Assembly: GCA_010909165.1 (NCBI GenBank)
Contig: MU008163.1
Coordinates: 1,240,001-1,304,000, forward strand
DNA length: 64,000 bases
Direction: 5' to 3'
Origin: Anthoceros angustus
Taxonomy: Eukaryota > Streptophyta > Anthocerotopsida > Anthocerotales > Anthocerotaceae
This document shows positions 33,655 through 44,817 of this stretch, in pieces. The notes under the pieces are model-generated. The model was given only the letters and a program-made list of their open reading frames with translations. It made no database searches and had not been told where the DNA came from. The position numbers were made by a program, and so were the translations under genes. Every line of letters begins with the position of its first letter. The first letter of the stretch is position 1.

Positions 33655-33810
33655 GCCCTTAGATAGAAAGCCAAATGACAAGCATATAGAAAGCCAAAGG
33701 CCGAGCATGTAGAAGGCCAAAGGCCAAGCACATAGAAGGCCAAAGGCCAAGCACATAGAAGGCCAAAGGCCAAGCACATAGAAGGCCAAAGGCCAAGCAT
33801 ACAAATGGCC
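33655..33810 (+). repeat. AGAAGGCCAAAGGCCAAGCACAT array, about 23 bp units
   Basis: Six or so units of about 23 bases follow the right flank. A single unit and an inverted unit (30986-31000 with 31036-31050, exact 15-base complement) are found at the left flank. Confidence 0.9.
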
Positions 33811-33989
33811 AATGTCATATTGGGTTAAGCGAATAAACTCATTAGGTAACTCATTAGTAAATAAGGTAGAGTATGTAGTGAACTCGAGCGCAATCTTTAG
33901 CGCCTTGTAGACCCGCGTTGCTGGGGGAAGCTAAACCTTCTTGGCTTGTCACATGACCATGTAGATATATGTATGTACGCTACCCCATA

Positions 33990-34800
33990 CGCTGATAAAA
34001 TGTCCACTTTCCACAAGACTGTCCCTCTGCACTGACAGGATCACCAAGGCTAGGCGTAGAAGAAGATGTGGCGACAATCTGTTGCTCTTCATGAATAGCA
34101 AAAAGGACCAAACAAACAAGGTGAAGGCTACAATTTCGAGAAACACTCAGCCTGCAATCGCACTCCGATAAGAGTAGTCCGTCATACACATTGCTGTGAG
34201 CATCCTCTAGACTGCCACACTTTGCATACATATCGACCAAACTGTTGGCTACAATCACATCAGCTCGATGCCCTTGTTACCTGATTTGTGTAATTTGTGT
34301 GTGAAGCTGCTGACGGATCTCCAAACCTAGGCCACTTGCACATGCATTCAGGAGGTAAACAAAATGTCATGGGATGGGGTTCTGGGATGGCCTCTTCTTA
34401 CATGGCACTATAGGGGCTGAAGGGCTTCCTCGGCCATGCCCTGCTGGGAGTACCCCGATTATCATGGCATTCCGCGTCACCTCATGCTTTTCCAAGCAGT
34501 TGGCTACAAACAAAGACATGGCCTTGAAGCCCTGGTTCTGTAGTCCGTGCATGAATCTGTTTTCCTGTCTTCAAAGCTGGGTTGCATACACCCATGTTGC
34601 GCATGCAAGAGGCACACAAACGTCACAGAATCGGGTGGCAGCAGCGATCTCTGCTCGCATATAGCAATGCCAATGGCAGGGCTTCTTGGCCCATGCCCTG
34701 CTGCGAATACCCTGCTATCATGGTAATTCCATGTCACCAAGCGTCCGTGTTGTGGCAAGTTGTTTCGTGAGAGCAGCAAGGGAAGCCTCATGATGATGCG
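33990..34800 (-). pseudogene. Degenerate PPR gene fragments
   Basis: Minus-strand pieces read IVANSLVDMYAKCGSLEDA, then VTRNAMI and later DSVTFVCLL with VTWNYHDSRVFAAGHG. These are the classic blocks of PLS-type pentatricopeptide repeat proteins (nsLvdMYaKcGsledA, vvtWnaMI.gya..G and PdsvTFv.lL.AC), which process organellar RNA. Frames shift repeatedly and no start or complete repeat series exists, so this is a relic. Confidence 0.75.
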
Positions 34801-35507
34801 ATTCGGGATCCTTCAGGAAGCGTTTGTGGCATCTATCATGGAGCTGTTTGAGCTGGAGAGGGATGTGGCTGATCACCAGAGTGCGGTTTGGTTCCTACAA
34901 GACTGGGCAAGAGAGCAGGGTGCAGGCCAGGACTTTGTGAGACCGTTACCCTGGAGCGAGTCATGCCATTTGCCGCCAGACACGTTCTAGGCGTGGTTGT
35001 CTTGATGCAGATTGTGGAGGCTGTGGCAGCAGCGGATGTTCCTTCTGCAGATCCCTCGATTGTCATGACGGCTGCCGTTGGGTAGCTGGTACATGTACAG
35101 GGCCACTCACATGAAAGGTGGCTGTTTCGCTTACTCTGAGAATCCGGATGCAGGCGGTTTCAAATGGCAGGCAAGGTGTGGAGGCACGCAATGTTCACAG
35201 GGTACCATCTCTTAGACACTGAAGCTTGCATGCATGCATATGAGATTCATCCGGTGGAACAGACTCTGATGTTGTGGATCCTGGAAAGGAAAACGAGCCT
35301 TTGCACCCATGCAGAACATGATTTACGTTAAAATCGCTCACAGTCAACGGCTGGAGCACTTTCATTCATGCTTAACGACGCGAGCGTCTTTGGTTATACA
35401 CCACTCGAACAAGACTCAAAAAGTGGGAGATGCGCAGGTGCTAGGAAAGAAGCAAAGACTACGATGTGACGAGATGCTTACAGCACATAAATTCCAGCTG
35501 GACTTAG
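34801..35507. other. No gene seen
   Basis: A 76-codon plus frame (FELERDVADHQSAVWFLQDW) looks protein-like but stands alone without flanking homology; the remainder has nothing recognisable. Confidence 0.35.
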
Positions 35508-35670
35508 CTTACTTCAATTCATCAAATGTTCCGATTCTTGTGGTGCTGCAGCTGTGGGAATCTGTAAGAAATGAGGCTGCTATTGTCCAAACTCGCTCTG
35601 ATCCAAAATCGCTCCTGTCCTAAATCGCTCCTGTCCAAGATCTCTCTTGTCCAAAAGTTGTGCATACAAA
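35508..35670 (+). repeat. Dispersed repeat copy at the F-box 3' end
   Basis: Same family as 5130-5420: TTCTTGTGGTGCTGCAGCTG then repeated TCGCTCCTGTCC.AAA units. It ends within 20-30 bases of the stop codon of the F-box gene on the opposite strand and may provide its 3' untranslated region. Confidence 0.65.
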
Positions 35671-35683
35671 ATCTTGTTTCGAG

Positions 35684-36937
35684 CTAATCTTGCATCCAGC
35701 GGCCAAATTCCAACCAAGGATGGAGGCCGTAGTAGCTCTTTCTCACAAATTCCTTGCAGGGCAAGGAAGGAAGCCACCTCCAGCTTGGAGGCGTGTGTCG
35801 GAAATCGAGAGCCGCAATCTGGTCCACCTTGTCATGGGCGATGTATAGTTCGTCCAGTCCCGCCACAAGCTGCAAATGAGACAGGACTCTCCTCCGGAAC
35901 ATGCCTTTCCCCCGCAACATGCCTTTCCCCTGGAATCGAGTGAACATGTGGGAGGGCATGGCGTCCACCACGGTCCAGGCCATGCGCGCGAAGTCCATTT
36001 CTAAAATGGACAAACTCGACTCAATGCAGGCCGCGCAAAGCAGCCGGTCCCGCACGTTGATGAGGTTGGAGTACAAGGTGTCCAAGACCGTGGGCTTGGC
36101 TACGACCACGCAGCTCCAGCTGGCCCGCTCCAGGTCGTAGGCCAGCAGATTGCCGTTTGCGGTGAAGCAGTAGAGCACGGTACGCACAAACACTCCGTGC
36201 CCGACCAAGGGCGCGGGGGTAAACCAGAAGGGAAAGTCGCGGCACGAGGGCAAGCCCTTGGTCGTCACACTCCAGCTCCCAACCGCGGAGTCGAACACAA
36301 AAGTCGGGCATTCTTGCTCCAGATCGTTCACTCCCACCAGCTTGAAGCATTTGGCCACGGCGTCCACGAACACGCCCCGCACATGCCACAACCGCATGCC
36401 ACTCGGAAACGGCGGCAGAGAGGCCCAGGAGCGCGCCACCGGGTTGCCGATGTGCGCATACATCAGCCGCGCCGGATCCTCCGGATCAGGATCCCCCGCC
36501 CGCCGCGGTTGCAAACTACACACCAACATGCCGCCGCCCGACCATGCCGGGGCCAGCTCCAGAGTGGATACGGAGCGGGAGAGCATCGTTTTGCGGTCCG
36601 GTAGGGTTCGCAGCCATGGCGGGAGTTGGAGCTGGTACCAGCGGTCGGAGGCGGGGTCGTAGGCGTACGAGGCCATGGCCCTCCCCAACCCCGACTCGGA
36701 CGACGGGCAACGGCCTGCCACCACCAGCATCCAATCCTGCGCTCCCGCTCCCAATTCCACCCGCTCCTGCAACAAGCCCGACCACTCCACGTTCGCCTTC
36801 CACCCTCTGCACACCGCACTCGATCTAATCAGGCTCACCAGCGGCAGCCGAGCTTGAATCTTGGCTGCAACTTCGTCCGGCAGCTCGCCGTTCCTCCAAG
36901 GAGCGGAGACCTCCTCTTCCTTCGCAATCGCATCCAT
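35684..36937 (-). CDS. Kelch-type F-box protein (copy B)
   Basis: An intronless frame of 417 codons from the chosen start MDAIAKEEEV, which aligns with MDTIVEEEVV of copy A; an earlier in-frame ATG lies at 36967. The F-box is at about residues 18-60 (LPDEVAAKIQARLPLVSLIR, C.GWK and WSGLLQERVEL). Kelch-like blocks follow: YDPASDRWYQL, VFDSAVGSWSVT, LLAYDLERASWSC and HTPPSWRWLPSLP. It would be the substrate-recognition subunit of an SCF ubiquitin ligase with unknown target. It differs from copy A by many substitutions while both frames remain open, so both are probably maintained. Upstream at 37068-37110 is a short remnant of NRPB4 intron 4. Confidence 0.9.
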   Translation of the reverse strand: MDAIAKEEEVSAPWRNGELPDEVAAKIQARLPLVSLIRSSAVCRGWKANVEWSGLLQERVELGAGAQDWMLVVAGRCPSSESGLGRAMASYAYDPASDRWYQLQLPPWLRTLPDRKTMLSRSVSTLELAPAWSGGGMLVCSLQPRRAGDPDPEDPARLMYAHIGNPVARSWASLPPFPSGMRLWHVRGVFVDAVAKCFKLVGVNDLEQECPTFVFDSAVGSWSVTTKGLPSCRDFPFWFTPAPLVGHGVFVRTVLYCFTANGNLLAYDLERASWSCVVVAKPTVLDTLYSNLINVRDRLLCAACIESSLSILEMDFARMAWTVVDAMPSHMFTRFQGKGMLRGKGMFRRRVLSHLQLVAGLDELYIAHDKVDQIAALDFRHTPPSWRWLPSLPCKEFVRKSYYGLHPWLEFGRWMQD

Positions 36938-37375
36938 CTCGGACCTTGCCCTGCCCTCACCTCGCACCGCTGCCAGATTGTATAAGGGCGCAGGCCCTGG
37001 CTGGAACGGGAGGACCTACTGTATCTTTTTATCAAGCCCGGAAGCGCAACCAGCTCTCATCGAGCCCGTCATAGGAGCCAAAACTGGAAATTAGGCCATT
37101 GTGTTGAATATTACCATGACTAATCAGTGCCCTAGAGTGTTGTGACACTTTACCGTTTTAACATTGATAAATACAGTGACACAGTAACTTTTAGGTAATA
37201 ACAACCGAAGACTGTTAAACCTCGAGGCTTAGTTCAAGAGCGTGCGGTAAAATGGTACGTTTTTCAGGTTTGTCTGCCCCGCCCTTCCGGCTCCCTACCC
37301 GTGACGGGTTCGGTTTGGATTCAAAACAAATTTAGAACTGCAATCGTTTTGTGATTGAAGAAAGGAGGGGGGCCG

Positions 37376-38249
37376 ATGTCTGTACTAGGGGCAGCAGTAG
37401 TGGACGAAGATGCCAGTGAGCTGAAGCTGGGCCCTGGTGAGTTATCCGGCATGTTCTCCCGCGGTTTCTTCAACGTGTTGGGGTCTTGTTTTCGCTAAGT
37501 TGTGGAGCTGGCTGCAGATTTTGACAGGGCTAAGTGTTTGATGAATGCCGAGGTCTCGCTTATCCTGCAGCGGAAGTACGAGCAGCTTCAGGCGCTCTCA
37601 GATGATCCCTCGTCGCAAGTGTCACAGTACGTACGGCCCTGGCTAGGGTTTTTCCGAGTAGCAGTTGTGGTGTTGGGAATTTTGGCAGTGTCTAACACCT
37701 GCACTGTGTTTTTTGGGCTGGGTGCCTCGCTAGGGTTTTTGAGAAGTCTTTGCAGTATGTCAAGCGCTTCAGCCGGTACCAGAACCCAGACGCTGTGAAG
37801 CAAGTCAGAGAGTATCCTGCCTTGTAGACGTATTTGACATTCTGCGTGGCTGGTTTGCGATAGTTGCATGGTCGTGCATCTTTCCTTAATAAGTTGGCAG
37901 AGTTCTTGTGAGAAACCAGCTCACCGAGTTCGAGGTAGGAGCCAAAACTGGGGCATCGTGTTGTCACACTCTGTTCATTGATATGCTTGATATGGAACAT
38001 TGCTGTTATCGACACTGTAGGTTGGAGTGATTGGAAACTTGTGTCCTGAAACAGTGGAGGAGGCCAAAGCGTTGGTGCCATCCATAGCAGTAAGTTCACC
38101 AGCCTCCTAGACCTGAGGATTGTGCCTGCCATGTTGTAGACCTTCAAGCAGTAATATGCGTTCCCTTTTTTCAGAAAAAAGGACGACTGGATGACAACCA
38201 AATCGAGGGGATGCTAAGTGACCTGGCGCGCATCAAAAAGTTTGAGTGA
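37376..38249 (+). CDS. NRPB4: RNA polymerase II subunit RPB4
   Basis: Six exons join in frame: 37376-37436, 37518-37626, 37734-37811, 37901-37934, 38021-38089 and 38175-38249, giving 141 residues, close to the usual plant length near 138. The conserved blocks appear in order: DEDASELKLG, RAKCLMNAEVSLIL, KYEQLQALSDDPSSQVSQ, VFEKSLQYVKRFSRYQN, NQLTEFE, IGNLCPETVEEAKALVPSI and a final LARIKKFE. RPB4 pairs with RPB7 to form the stalk of RNA polymerase II, which acts in initiation and RNA handling in the nucleus. All introns are GT-AG and 80-107 bases long. It is convergent with the SAXO gene. A broken copy lies at 1480-2065. Confidence 0.95.
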
Positions 38250-38872
38250 CGAGGTTGAAGGCAAAGCCTCCCACCAGCAAGCATGGTAAATTGGGTAGAT
38301 AGGGTTGACTCCTTCGACCCTGGGGTTGGCATGAATATTTCTGTATTGACATGTGTTATTAAGTTTGATGAGAAATATGCCTCCTGGCATAGTTTTCTCG
38401 AACGGCGTGGTTTCCATGCCGCGGTATAATCCAGCCCTGTGGTTTTCTTGTTTGGTGGTCCATGTTGCGCTTTAGTCCACCAAACTCTGTGCTCATTTCT
38501 TGTTTAGGGAGGGAGTCTGTCAAGAACTTGACTACGGCTGTCACAAGTATGGTACATGGGTGGGTCGGGAAGATAGGGTAAATGAAGTTGTCTGTTGGCT
38601 ACCAAAAAGCAAGCCACGGGTGGGTCGGGAAGATAGCCATGTGCTTGGCTCATGGCCCATCGTCGGGAAGGTGGGCTTTGTTTTTTCAAGTAGAGGAACC
38701 AATCTGTCAAGAGGCATCAGAAGCTCCCTCTAGACTTGCAAGGTCAGGTCTCAGGAATGTCAAAACAGTCCAAAACCAATCTGTAAAGGAAAAGCTTATG
38801 CTTTGTTTGACATCGACAAGCTGCAAGCATACCTTGTGCGCCCTTGCTCCTCACACTCCAGGTGCACTCTCG

Positions 38873-39820
38873 TCAGTAGCAGATGTGATCTCCGACAACT
38901 ACGTTAGGCTTGGGCCGCAAGAGCACGGGGCATCGATTGATTACGGGAACGTGCACGTAGTCGGTGGTGTAGACGGACACACCATCGAACTTGGCATCGC
39001 TCTTCGGAAGACAGTCTCTCCTTATCGGGGCGCGCGTTGGAACGTTCCATTTCTGGAAGTCGTGGTGGTAGGTTGTCTCTGGATCAAACGGCCCTTTGCC
39101 AATAAAGACGTTGGCACCATAGATAACAGGCGTGGCTCGCTTAGCCAGGGCCTTGGGCCCGAAATCTGCCTGATGCGTGGTGACCCCGTAGAATGGGCCG
39201 GACGACGCCAGCTGGTGCACCGGGCCCTTTCTCACGGGCTTGATTCCCTTGGATTTGTCCGTGAAATCCACTTTGTAAGTGGTGTGATCGTCGAAGGCCC
39301 CTGAGAAGTATTCGTTGTTTTGAGGCCGCATCAACGCTCTGGCGCAGCCAGGGTGCTTGGGGAAGTCATTCCTGTAGGTGGTGGTGTCATCGAAGGGCGC
39401 AGTGTTGGGGTCTGGGCCTGGAGGCCTGCGAATAACCTTGGGAGGAAGGGCGTGTTTCTTGTACCGATCGATGTACTCAGAATTGGGATCCTTGTAGTGC
39501 TGGCCCATAGGCATATTATACTCCAGGCTGGGGCCCCCTTTGTTATAGGTTACCTTTTCCGGGAGTCTCTTCTTGTCGAAGTCTGAGACGTATGTCGTGG
39601 TTCCATCGAACTTGGCATCGTTCTTCAGATTCTCCTTAGGCCTGATCTTCTTGTGCTCCGGGAGAGGCCATTTGGGATACTTGTGGATGTACTCGGACAT
39701 AGTATCCTTGGCATAGTGAACCAAGGACGAAGTGTGCTTCACCGGGCAGTGGTGAAGGCCGCAAGTGCACAGGGTGCACATGCACATGCGGGATCCCGCC
39801 TGATCCATGGCAGCGGACAC
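38873..39820 (-). CDS. SAXO-type stabiliser of axonemal microtubules
   Basis: An intronless 315-codon frame. The N-terminus has the cysteine signature MCMCTLCTCGLHHCP (residues 12-26) typical of SAXO/FAM154 proteins. At least six repeats of the Mn-module type follow, with cores such as DGTTTYVSDF, DDTTTYRNDF, DDHTTYKVDF, GVTTHQADF, PETTYHHDF and DGVSVYTTDY, each preceded by a basic/proline stretch. In animals and protists these modules bind the inside of ciliary doublet microtubules and centrioles; in a land plant the only cells with an axoneme are sperm, so expression in antheridia is expected. The 3' end converges on NRPB4 with about 620 bases between. A decayed copy of the last third is at 2698-3045. 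Confidence 0.88.
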   Translation of the reverse strand: MSAAMDQAGSRMCMCTLCTCGLHHCPVKHTSSLVHYAKDTMSEYIHKYPKWPLPEHKKIRPKENLKNDAKFDGTTTYVSDFDKKRLPEKVTYNKGGPSLEYNMPMGQHYKDPNSEYIDRYKKHALPPKVIRRPPGPDPNTAPFDDTTTYRNDFPKHPGCARALMRPQNNEYFSGAFDDHTTYKVDFTDKSKGIKPVRKGPVHQLASSGPFYGVTTHQADFGPKALAKRATPVIYGANVFIGKGPFDPETTYHHDFQKWNVPTRAPIRRDCLPKSDAKFDGVSVYTTDYVHVPVINRCPVLLRPKPNVVVGDHICY

Positions 39821-40034
39821 GGCCTTTGTCAGTCAGTGCACACCTCGGGGCGATCCAGAACGAGATGATTGCAAAGGAAACGGGGGATGGAAAACCTACA
39901 TGCTTCGACGCCTCGCATTTCTGACTTGAATCAGGCATCCTGGAGGAGGAGCTGGAGGAGGAGAAACACGCGCTTTTCAGCAAAACCCTGGCAGTTGCAC
40001 GGCGCGCTGGCTGATGAATCTGTGTCCCTGATTA

Positions 40035-40250
40035 TCATGAAAATTGGCCACCGGAAGAGGAGTTCGCGCTTTCTTCCGTCCTTGATGCGGTCCAGTCCAG
40101 CAGCCGAAGTATGAGATTGGTTAGGTCCTGGAGCCGAACATCCCTCTTCTTCGGCCGGGGGATTGCTCCGGGAAAGATGTATGCAGGTATTTCCACCTCC
40201 GACATGTGTTCAAATCGTTCCCAATGCGACACGGGCGCTCTGTCCTGCAA
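40035..40250 (-). CDS. Orphan 3'-terminal exon, unknown gene
   Basis: A minus-strand frame preceded by a good acceptor (TTTGCAG) reads DRAPVSHWERFEHMSEVEIP, then YIFPGAIPRPKKRD, RLQDLTNLILRLLDW, ending SSGGQFS and a TGA. It looks like a true terminal exon with a helical segment. A candidate first exon is at about 40463-40374 (MARHTPSPHPQ, LLKEERIPHL), but I could not find a clean in-frame junction between them. I do not recognise the family. Confidence 0.4.
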   Translation of the reverse strand: MQDRAPVSHWERFEHMSEVEIPAYIFPGAIPRPKKRDVRLQDLTNLILRLLDWTASRTEESANSSSGGQFS

Positions 40251-41162
40251 ACAGAGCGCAAGAAATTTTCACCAAAGAAGCGCAAATCCGGCTTGCAGGA
40301 ACACTGCTAGCCTCAAATCACACGTAATCTGCACAGGAAGGGTGGAAGATATGCACGCGCACCGCTACAAGTGAGGAATCCGCTCTTCCTTAAGAAGCTG
40401 CGCGGCAGATACTCCCGGCACGCAAGCCTGAGGGTGAGGCGAAGGAGTGTGTCGAGCCATTGCGTACTTTGACGCTTCAGGTGAGCGCCACGAAAACCGA
40501 CCTCTCCGGTTGACCGAAGCCGGTTATCCGGTAACAGTCCAGTGATGGGTGATAAAAAATCCCGTTATTAGACAGAAGTGTCTCAACAATGTGGTGACCT
40601 ATATCCTACCAGCCGTCCAGACGAAGGTCCTCAAGCAGAATGGTAGCCCCTCAAGTTGGGTAGGGTGCTAGATATGCTGTGAGCACGAATGCACTGAGAA
40701 ACAAAAAGAAGTTGAAGGTCCAATCCACTACGACGGAGTTGCTTGTATGTATATCCACGAATTCTTATCCTCCTCTCCGTTGCTGTGCTTATTGGTCACC
40801 TTGAGCTCAACAAATGCAGACCTTGCACAAAGACCTGTATAGGACTACTTTACAATTGCCGGAAATAGAGAGTGCTGTTCAGACCACCTATTTTGGAAGT
40901 AGTGGTTCTCGTTCTCGCTCTCGCATGACCAACTGATGACTAGCCTGCAGTTCAATCCAGTCAAACTGCTGTCAACTCTAGCACCAATACCAGATGCAAC
41001 GCACGAAGTTCTGAAAGCAAAAGAAACTCACATCTTCTGTTGCTCCGGCGGTCATGTTCACCAACGAAGTTGACGAGTCCTTCGACCTGAGCGAATAGGA
41101 AGGAACGCCAAGTCAAAGACAGAGCAAAACTGAAAACAACAGAACTGTGTGAAGGTGAAGGC

Positions 41163-43751
41163 CTATGTGGCATACTTCATCAAGGAGCCTGTCTGTGGCT
41201 CTGTTTCTCCGTCATGTTCACCCTTGCCTTTAGACAGACTTGAGAAGAACTGCAAAAGAAGGGGCGGCGATGAGATAAAGTCTTCACAATATCTGCATGA
41301 TAATTCGGCATTGGGCATCTTCTTACAGGACCATTACCTGGTGCATTGAGATGAAGACAATAGTGACACCTAAGACAAAGTTGATTGTCAAAGTATGCCC
41401 GAATAAAGCTGCAGATGCTAATCCCGTGAATATTGTTGCCACAGTCGAGGAGTACTTTTTCAAAATCGCATCTGCGCAAGAACGAATTCATCCATGATTT
41501 GTATAACTGGATCCAGAACAGGGCCTGAATGGGATAGGCTACAGCTCAGCGACAGGTATCTGTCCCAAATACTCCAGGGCCATCCATGGGCTTCTAGTGA
41601 TTGCTTGAAATCTCTGGCAGAACAAGACTGAGTTTGAATCTCAACAATCAGAGACGTGTACAATACCTGCATACTTGAAAAAGAAAGAGGACAGGACACC
41701 TTGAGCTCCGTTATTCACAATAAGCAGAAAAGTTGCCCTCGAATGCCCTTGAAGGATGTTGAAACCATCCCCTCCTGCAATGCAGAATACATGTGAGGAA
41801 ACCTTAGCCACAAATATTTCTCGAGTGCATGGAATGGAAACAATTTCCTCCAAACATTGTGTTTGTAATTGGCATATTGACCCTAACCATCGGCGCATGT
41901 GAAGAACTAACCATGGTAGATGGTTGTCATAATTAGAGCTAAGAAGTTGAAGAATGCTCCCCACATATATAAGAAGAGACTCTGCTCCCATCAACAACAA
42001 CATCCCACATATCTTGTGAAGCAATTTGTCAAGATACATCTCCAAGCACAAGGTTACTGATCTAATCAGGGCTGGAAATGTGTACCAAGATTAAAAAGTA
42101 CCTGCAGAAAGACACTTGTTTCAAACTGGCTCTTAAGCGCATACTCGTTAAAAACTGATGCTAGTGAAGGAACTGTGACCTGCCAAGAGATTTGAGGTCC
42201 AACAGAAAACAGTTCAGGAATGCTGAGTTGTCAATGATGCACATTGCCACAAGGAAAGTGACCCAAATGAAAGATTTGAGCACAACCTTTAAGTTCCTTA
42301 GAGATGCATCTGAGGAACAACTTACAAAGATCAAGGTGTAAACATAAGCAATAGATGCAACAGGGACTGCAAGAGTGGTTGTCCCGGTTGGAGTTGTATG
42401 AAGCTGATTGACACTGATTCCTATAAGCAACAACACCAGGGCTTCCCACTGTGATGAAAAACATGCCTTGCTCAGTAATAAATCATGCAGTTCATGACAA
42501 AGGACAGTTCCAGACAGATGCAGCTCTTTGCAGTTCAAAGAACCGGGTTGAGCAAAAAATTGGAAACCTGAGTAATGGTGAATCGTCGCTTCATCATCAA
42601 TTTCAGAAGGAGAGCAATCATCAAAACCTGCAAGGTTGACGATCGGGCATAAATCCTTGTATCCAAGTAGTGAAGCGGATAATGAAATATGGGACATGGC
42701 TCGAATGATGTTTTCACCTTCAGATTACTCAGCATTTTCACTGTTGCAGGATTGAAATATAGCTGCAGGATTCACAAAACCACAAACAATTTCCTCAGAA
42801 AATCCTTCACATCAACGCCATCTATGGCAATACACGGTCTTTCAGCACAAAAAAACGTAATGAGAAAGCCTGTTCCACCTACCTGCATAATAAATTTCAA
42901 GTAGTTGTTGACAGCGTATAAGCAGGCAGGAACAGCTAGCAGATAGTTGGCTCTTGCTGCCTGTGGAAGCCATGATATCAGCAGGGTGAAATGTAAGTTC
43001 AAGTAAGCACAAGCTCAAGCAAGAACAAGAACAAGGAGGCACCTGGATCACCACAGCTGGGTTTATCAAAGACTTCTCGCCAGGCCTCTGTTTCCGCACC
43101 TGCATAACAGCGCCCCAAGGCCCAGACAAGTCACAAACAAAGTTGGCGAGGACTAGTATTGCGAGAAGACTGTAAAATCCTAATCCTGAAATTGGAAAGA
43201 GGATCACAGAAAGCTGAATCAACACACGTTGTTGAATACATACCTGGAACAGTATCATGAGTATGGCGAAAAATATCTTCATCAGCTCTGTCAAAAAATT
43301 GACACTCACTGGGCTAAACAGGAACTTGCCGTCCACCTTTGACATGTAGACGAGAATTGGCTGCAAGTGACATGAACACGGATACGACAGTCAACTCATT
43401 AGCTGCCAGGCCTATCCAGGCAATGTTCAACAAGTTGCTGGTAAAAATGCCGCTTGTACTCTAGCTGGCAAACATCTGGGGAAAAGGACTGGACAGAAGG
43501 AGACGAAGTATTCCGGTAGGACTGTAGGCGTCAGTGAATTGAATCTAGTTTGCACGTCAGGCACAAACATAAGAAGCTCCACTGGTTCAGATCCGAACCT
43601 GAAGGCCAATAAGTACGCAGTCTCCAACCACCAGCAACACATTGAGAGCGCGAAACCGCTTTGCAGGATTGTTTTGGTGCGCATCATATGCCTTAGACAC
43701 CTGTCGCACTGTCTTCGACCCGCACACCTTGCATTCCACCGTCCCATTCAT
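41163..43751 (-). CDS. Nucleotide-sugar transporter (CMP-sialic acid transporter-like, UTR6 type)
   Basis: Twelve exons join in frame: 43751-43599, 43360-43244, 43099-43043, 42960-42883, 42762-42718, 42627-42568, 42448-42326, 42179-42102, 41981-41912, 41774-41667, 41471-41338 and 41249-41163, giving 369 residues. Recognisable blocks are [139 protein letters not shown] and a C-terminal MHQFFS. These are characteristic of the plant CMP-sialic-acid/UDP-galactose transporter-like group with about ten membrane helices in the Golgi. The substrate in plants is not certain. An upstream in-frame ATG at 43784 is an alternative start. Confidence 0.93.
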
Positions 43752-44817
43752 TTTCGTCCCTCTTCTCTGAGGAGTAGACCACAAAAGAGTTCCCGACGCT
43801 GGAGATCAAGAAACTAGCCTTGATATGAGAGCGCTAAGTCCCAAGCATAGCAGTGAATTCCCGGGATGCCCGCGAGTGACTATGTTCCAAACCCTGTTTC
43901 GATGAGCCGGTGTCCCGCATCAGATCTGTGATAATCTTCCCAATGATCAGCAAGTGAGACGCCCTTCCTGACAGCGGAATAACTCCACATGTTGCCCCGG
44001 AGTTTGAACCAGACGGCGCAGCATGGATGGACTAAAATCTAAGCACCTACCGAGATGAAAATCCAGCCAATCTAACCTCAAGCTCCAGTTCCAGCACCTT
44101 CTCAGGTCCAGCTACGCCTCCCCCGCGTCTAGGTTCTTGAACAAGACAAACTCATATATTCACCAAGCAGAAAAAGCACAATCACCTATTCAGCTGGCAA
44201 CGAACGGATTCAGACGACCTTGGCACATTGCCATCCCGCAACCTTCCCCAAACTCCTGCATGTGGCAATTCTAAGAACAAAGGCCACCTACCTAAGCGCC
44301 AAAAACATCCTAACACATCCCGCTGATCCCAGAATCCGAGGCCTGTCAGTTCAAGCGCTCCGCGAGCGCACGCTTGAGTAGATCGGCTAATTGCGCAATC
44401 CGGCAACACAGGCAGCAAGGGTCGACAGATCCGGCACCTCGGAGATCGAGAAATTGCCGCCCGGCGGGAAAGAAGACAATGGAGCCACCAGGGCAGCGAG
44501 CGAATCAAGGCCCGAGGGCAAGCTTGCGCGCGCACAGCAAGCGAGTTCAGCCGACCGAGACTGACCGACGTGAAGGCAGGCAGCAGCTGGACGGGTGTGT
44601 CTGCTGGCTGTCCCCGGCTCGGCCTCGGACTCGTCCATCATCGAGCATACACGTTGTCCTCGCCATGGTCCCGCGTTAAACGTTTTCTATTTAGCAGGGG
44701 TTTTTAACCACGAGACGTCTCAACGTCTTGGTTCTGCGGGCCTTCGGGACGCGGGTCCGGAGCCTGCGTTTGGGAACCACTGGCTGTTTCACCGCAAGTG
44801 TGAAACGGATCAAAAGC
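43752..44817. promoter_or_regulatory. Shared intergenic region between divergent genes
   Basis: About 1.07 kb separates the start codons of the transporter (-) and the plastid membrane protein gene (+). It is moderately GC-rich and carries no coding sequence I can support. It must hold both promoters and 5' leaders; no specific elements were identified with confidence. Confidence 0.5.

Larger units (their letters stand above)
30927..33810. mobile_element. Fold-back-like element with long inverted repeats
   Basis: A long inverted repeat brackets an internal region: the left arm is about 31080-31795 and the right arm, in opposite orientation, about 33160-33612. Shared blocks include GACTCGACTAAACATGCATG (inner ends), GACATCCAA.GCTTTCAAGTTT and ATCATAAATACGAAT (outer ends). 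Both arms contain tandem subunits of about 58 bp (ACAAGTTGAGCGAGAGGTTG then GGTGGATTGGAAAATAAC): about seven on the left and three on the right. Outside the arms, a block starting GATATGCTACTCC lies in direct orientation at 30928 and 33630, followed by AGAAGGCCAAAGGCC units. No transposase is recognisable inside, so it would be non-autonomous. Long arms with internal subrepeats recall fold-back or Mutator-like elements. Confidence 0.7.

Noticed and set aside
33655-33810. Possible CRISPR or palindromic repeat array
   Set aside because: Head-to-tail 23-bp units without unique spacers; part of the flank of the fold-back element.
38582-39304. 240-codon plus-strand frame
   Set aside because: Antisense to the SAXO gene; the minus strand has the recognisable modules.
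40035-40250. Similarity of the orphan exon to SAP18 (DVRLQDLTNLI against a TLRELTDLV block)
   Set aside because: The match covers about ten residues and the surrounding SAP18 blocks are missing.
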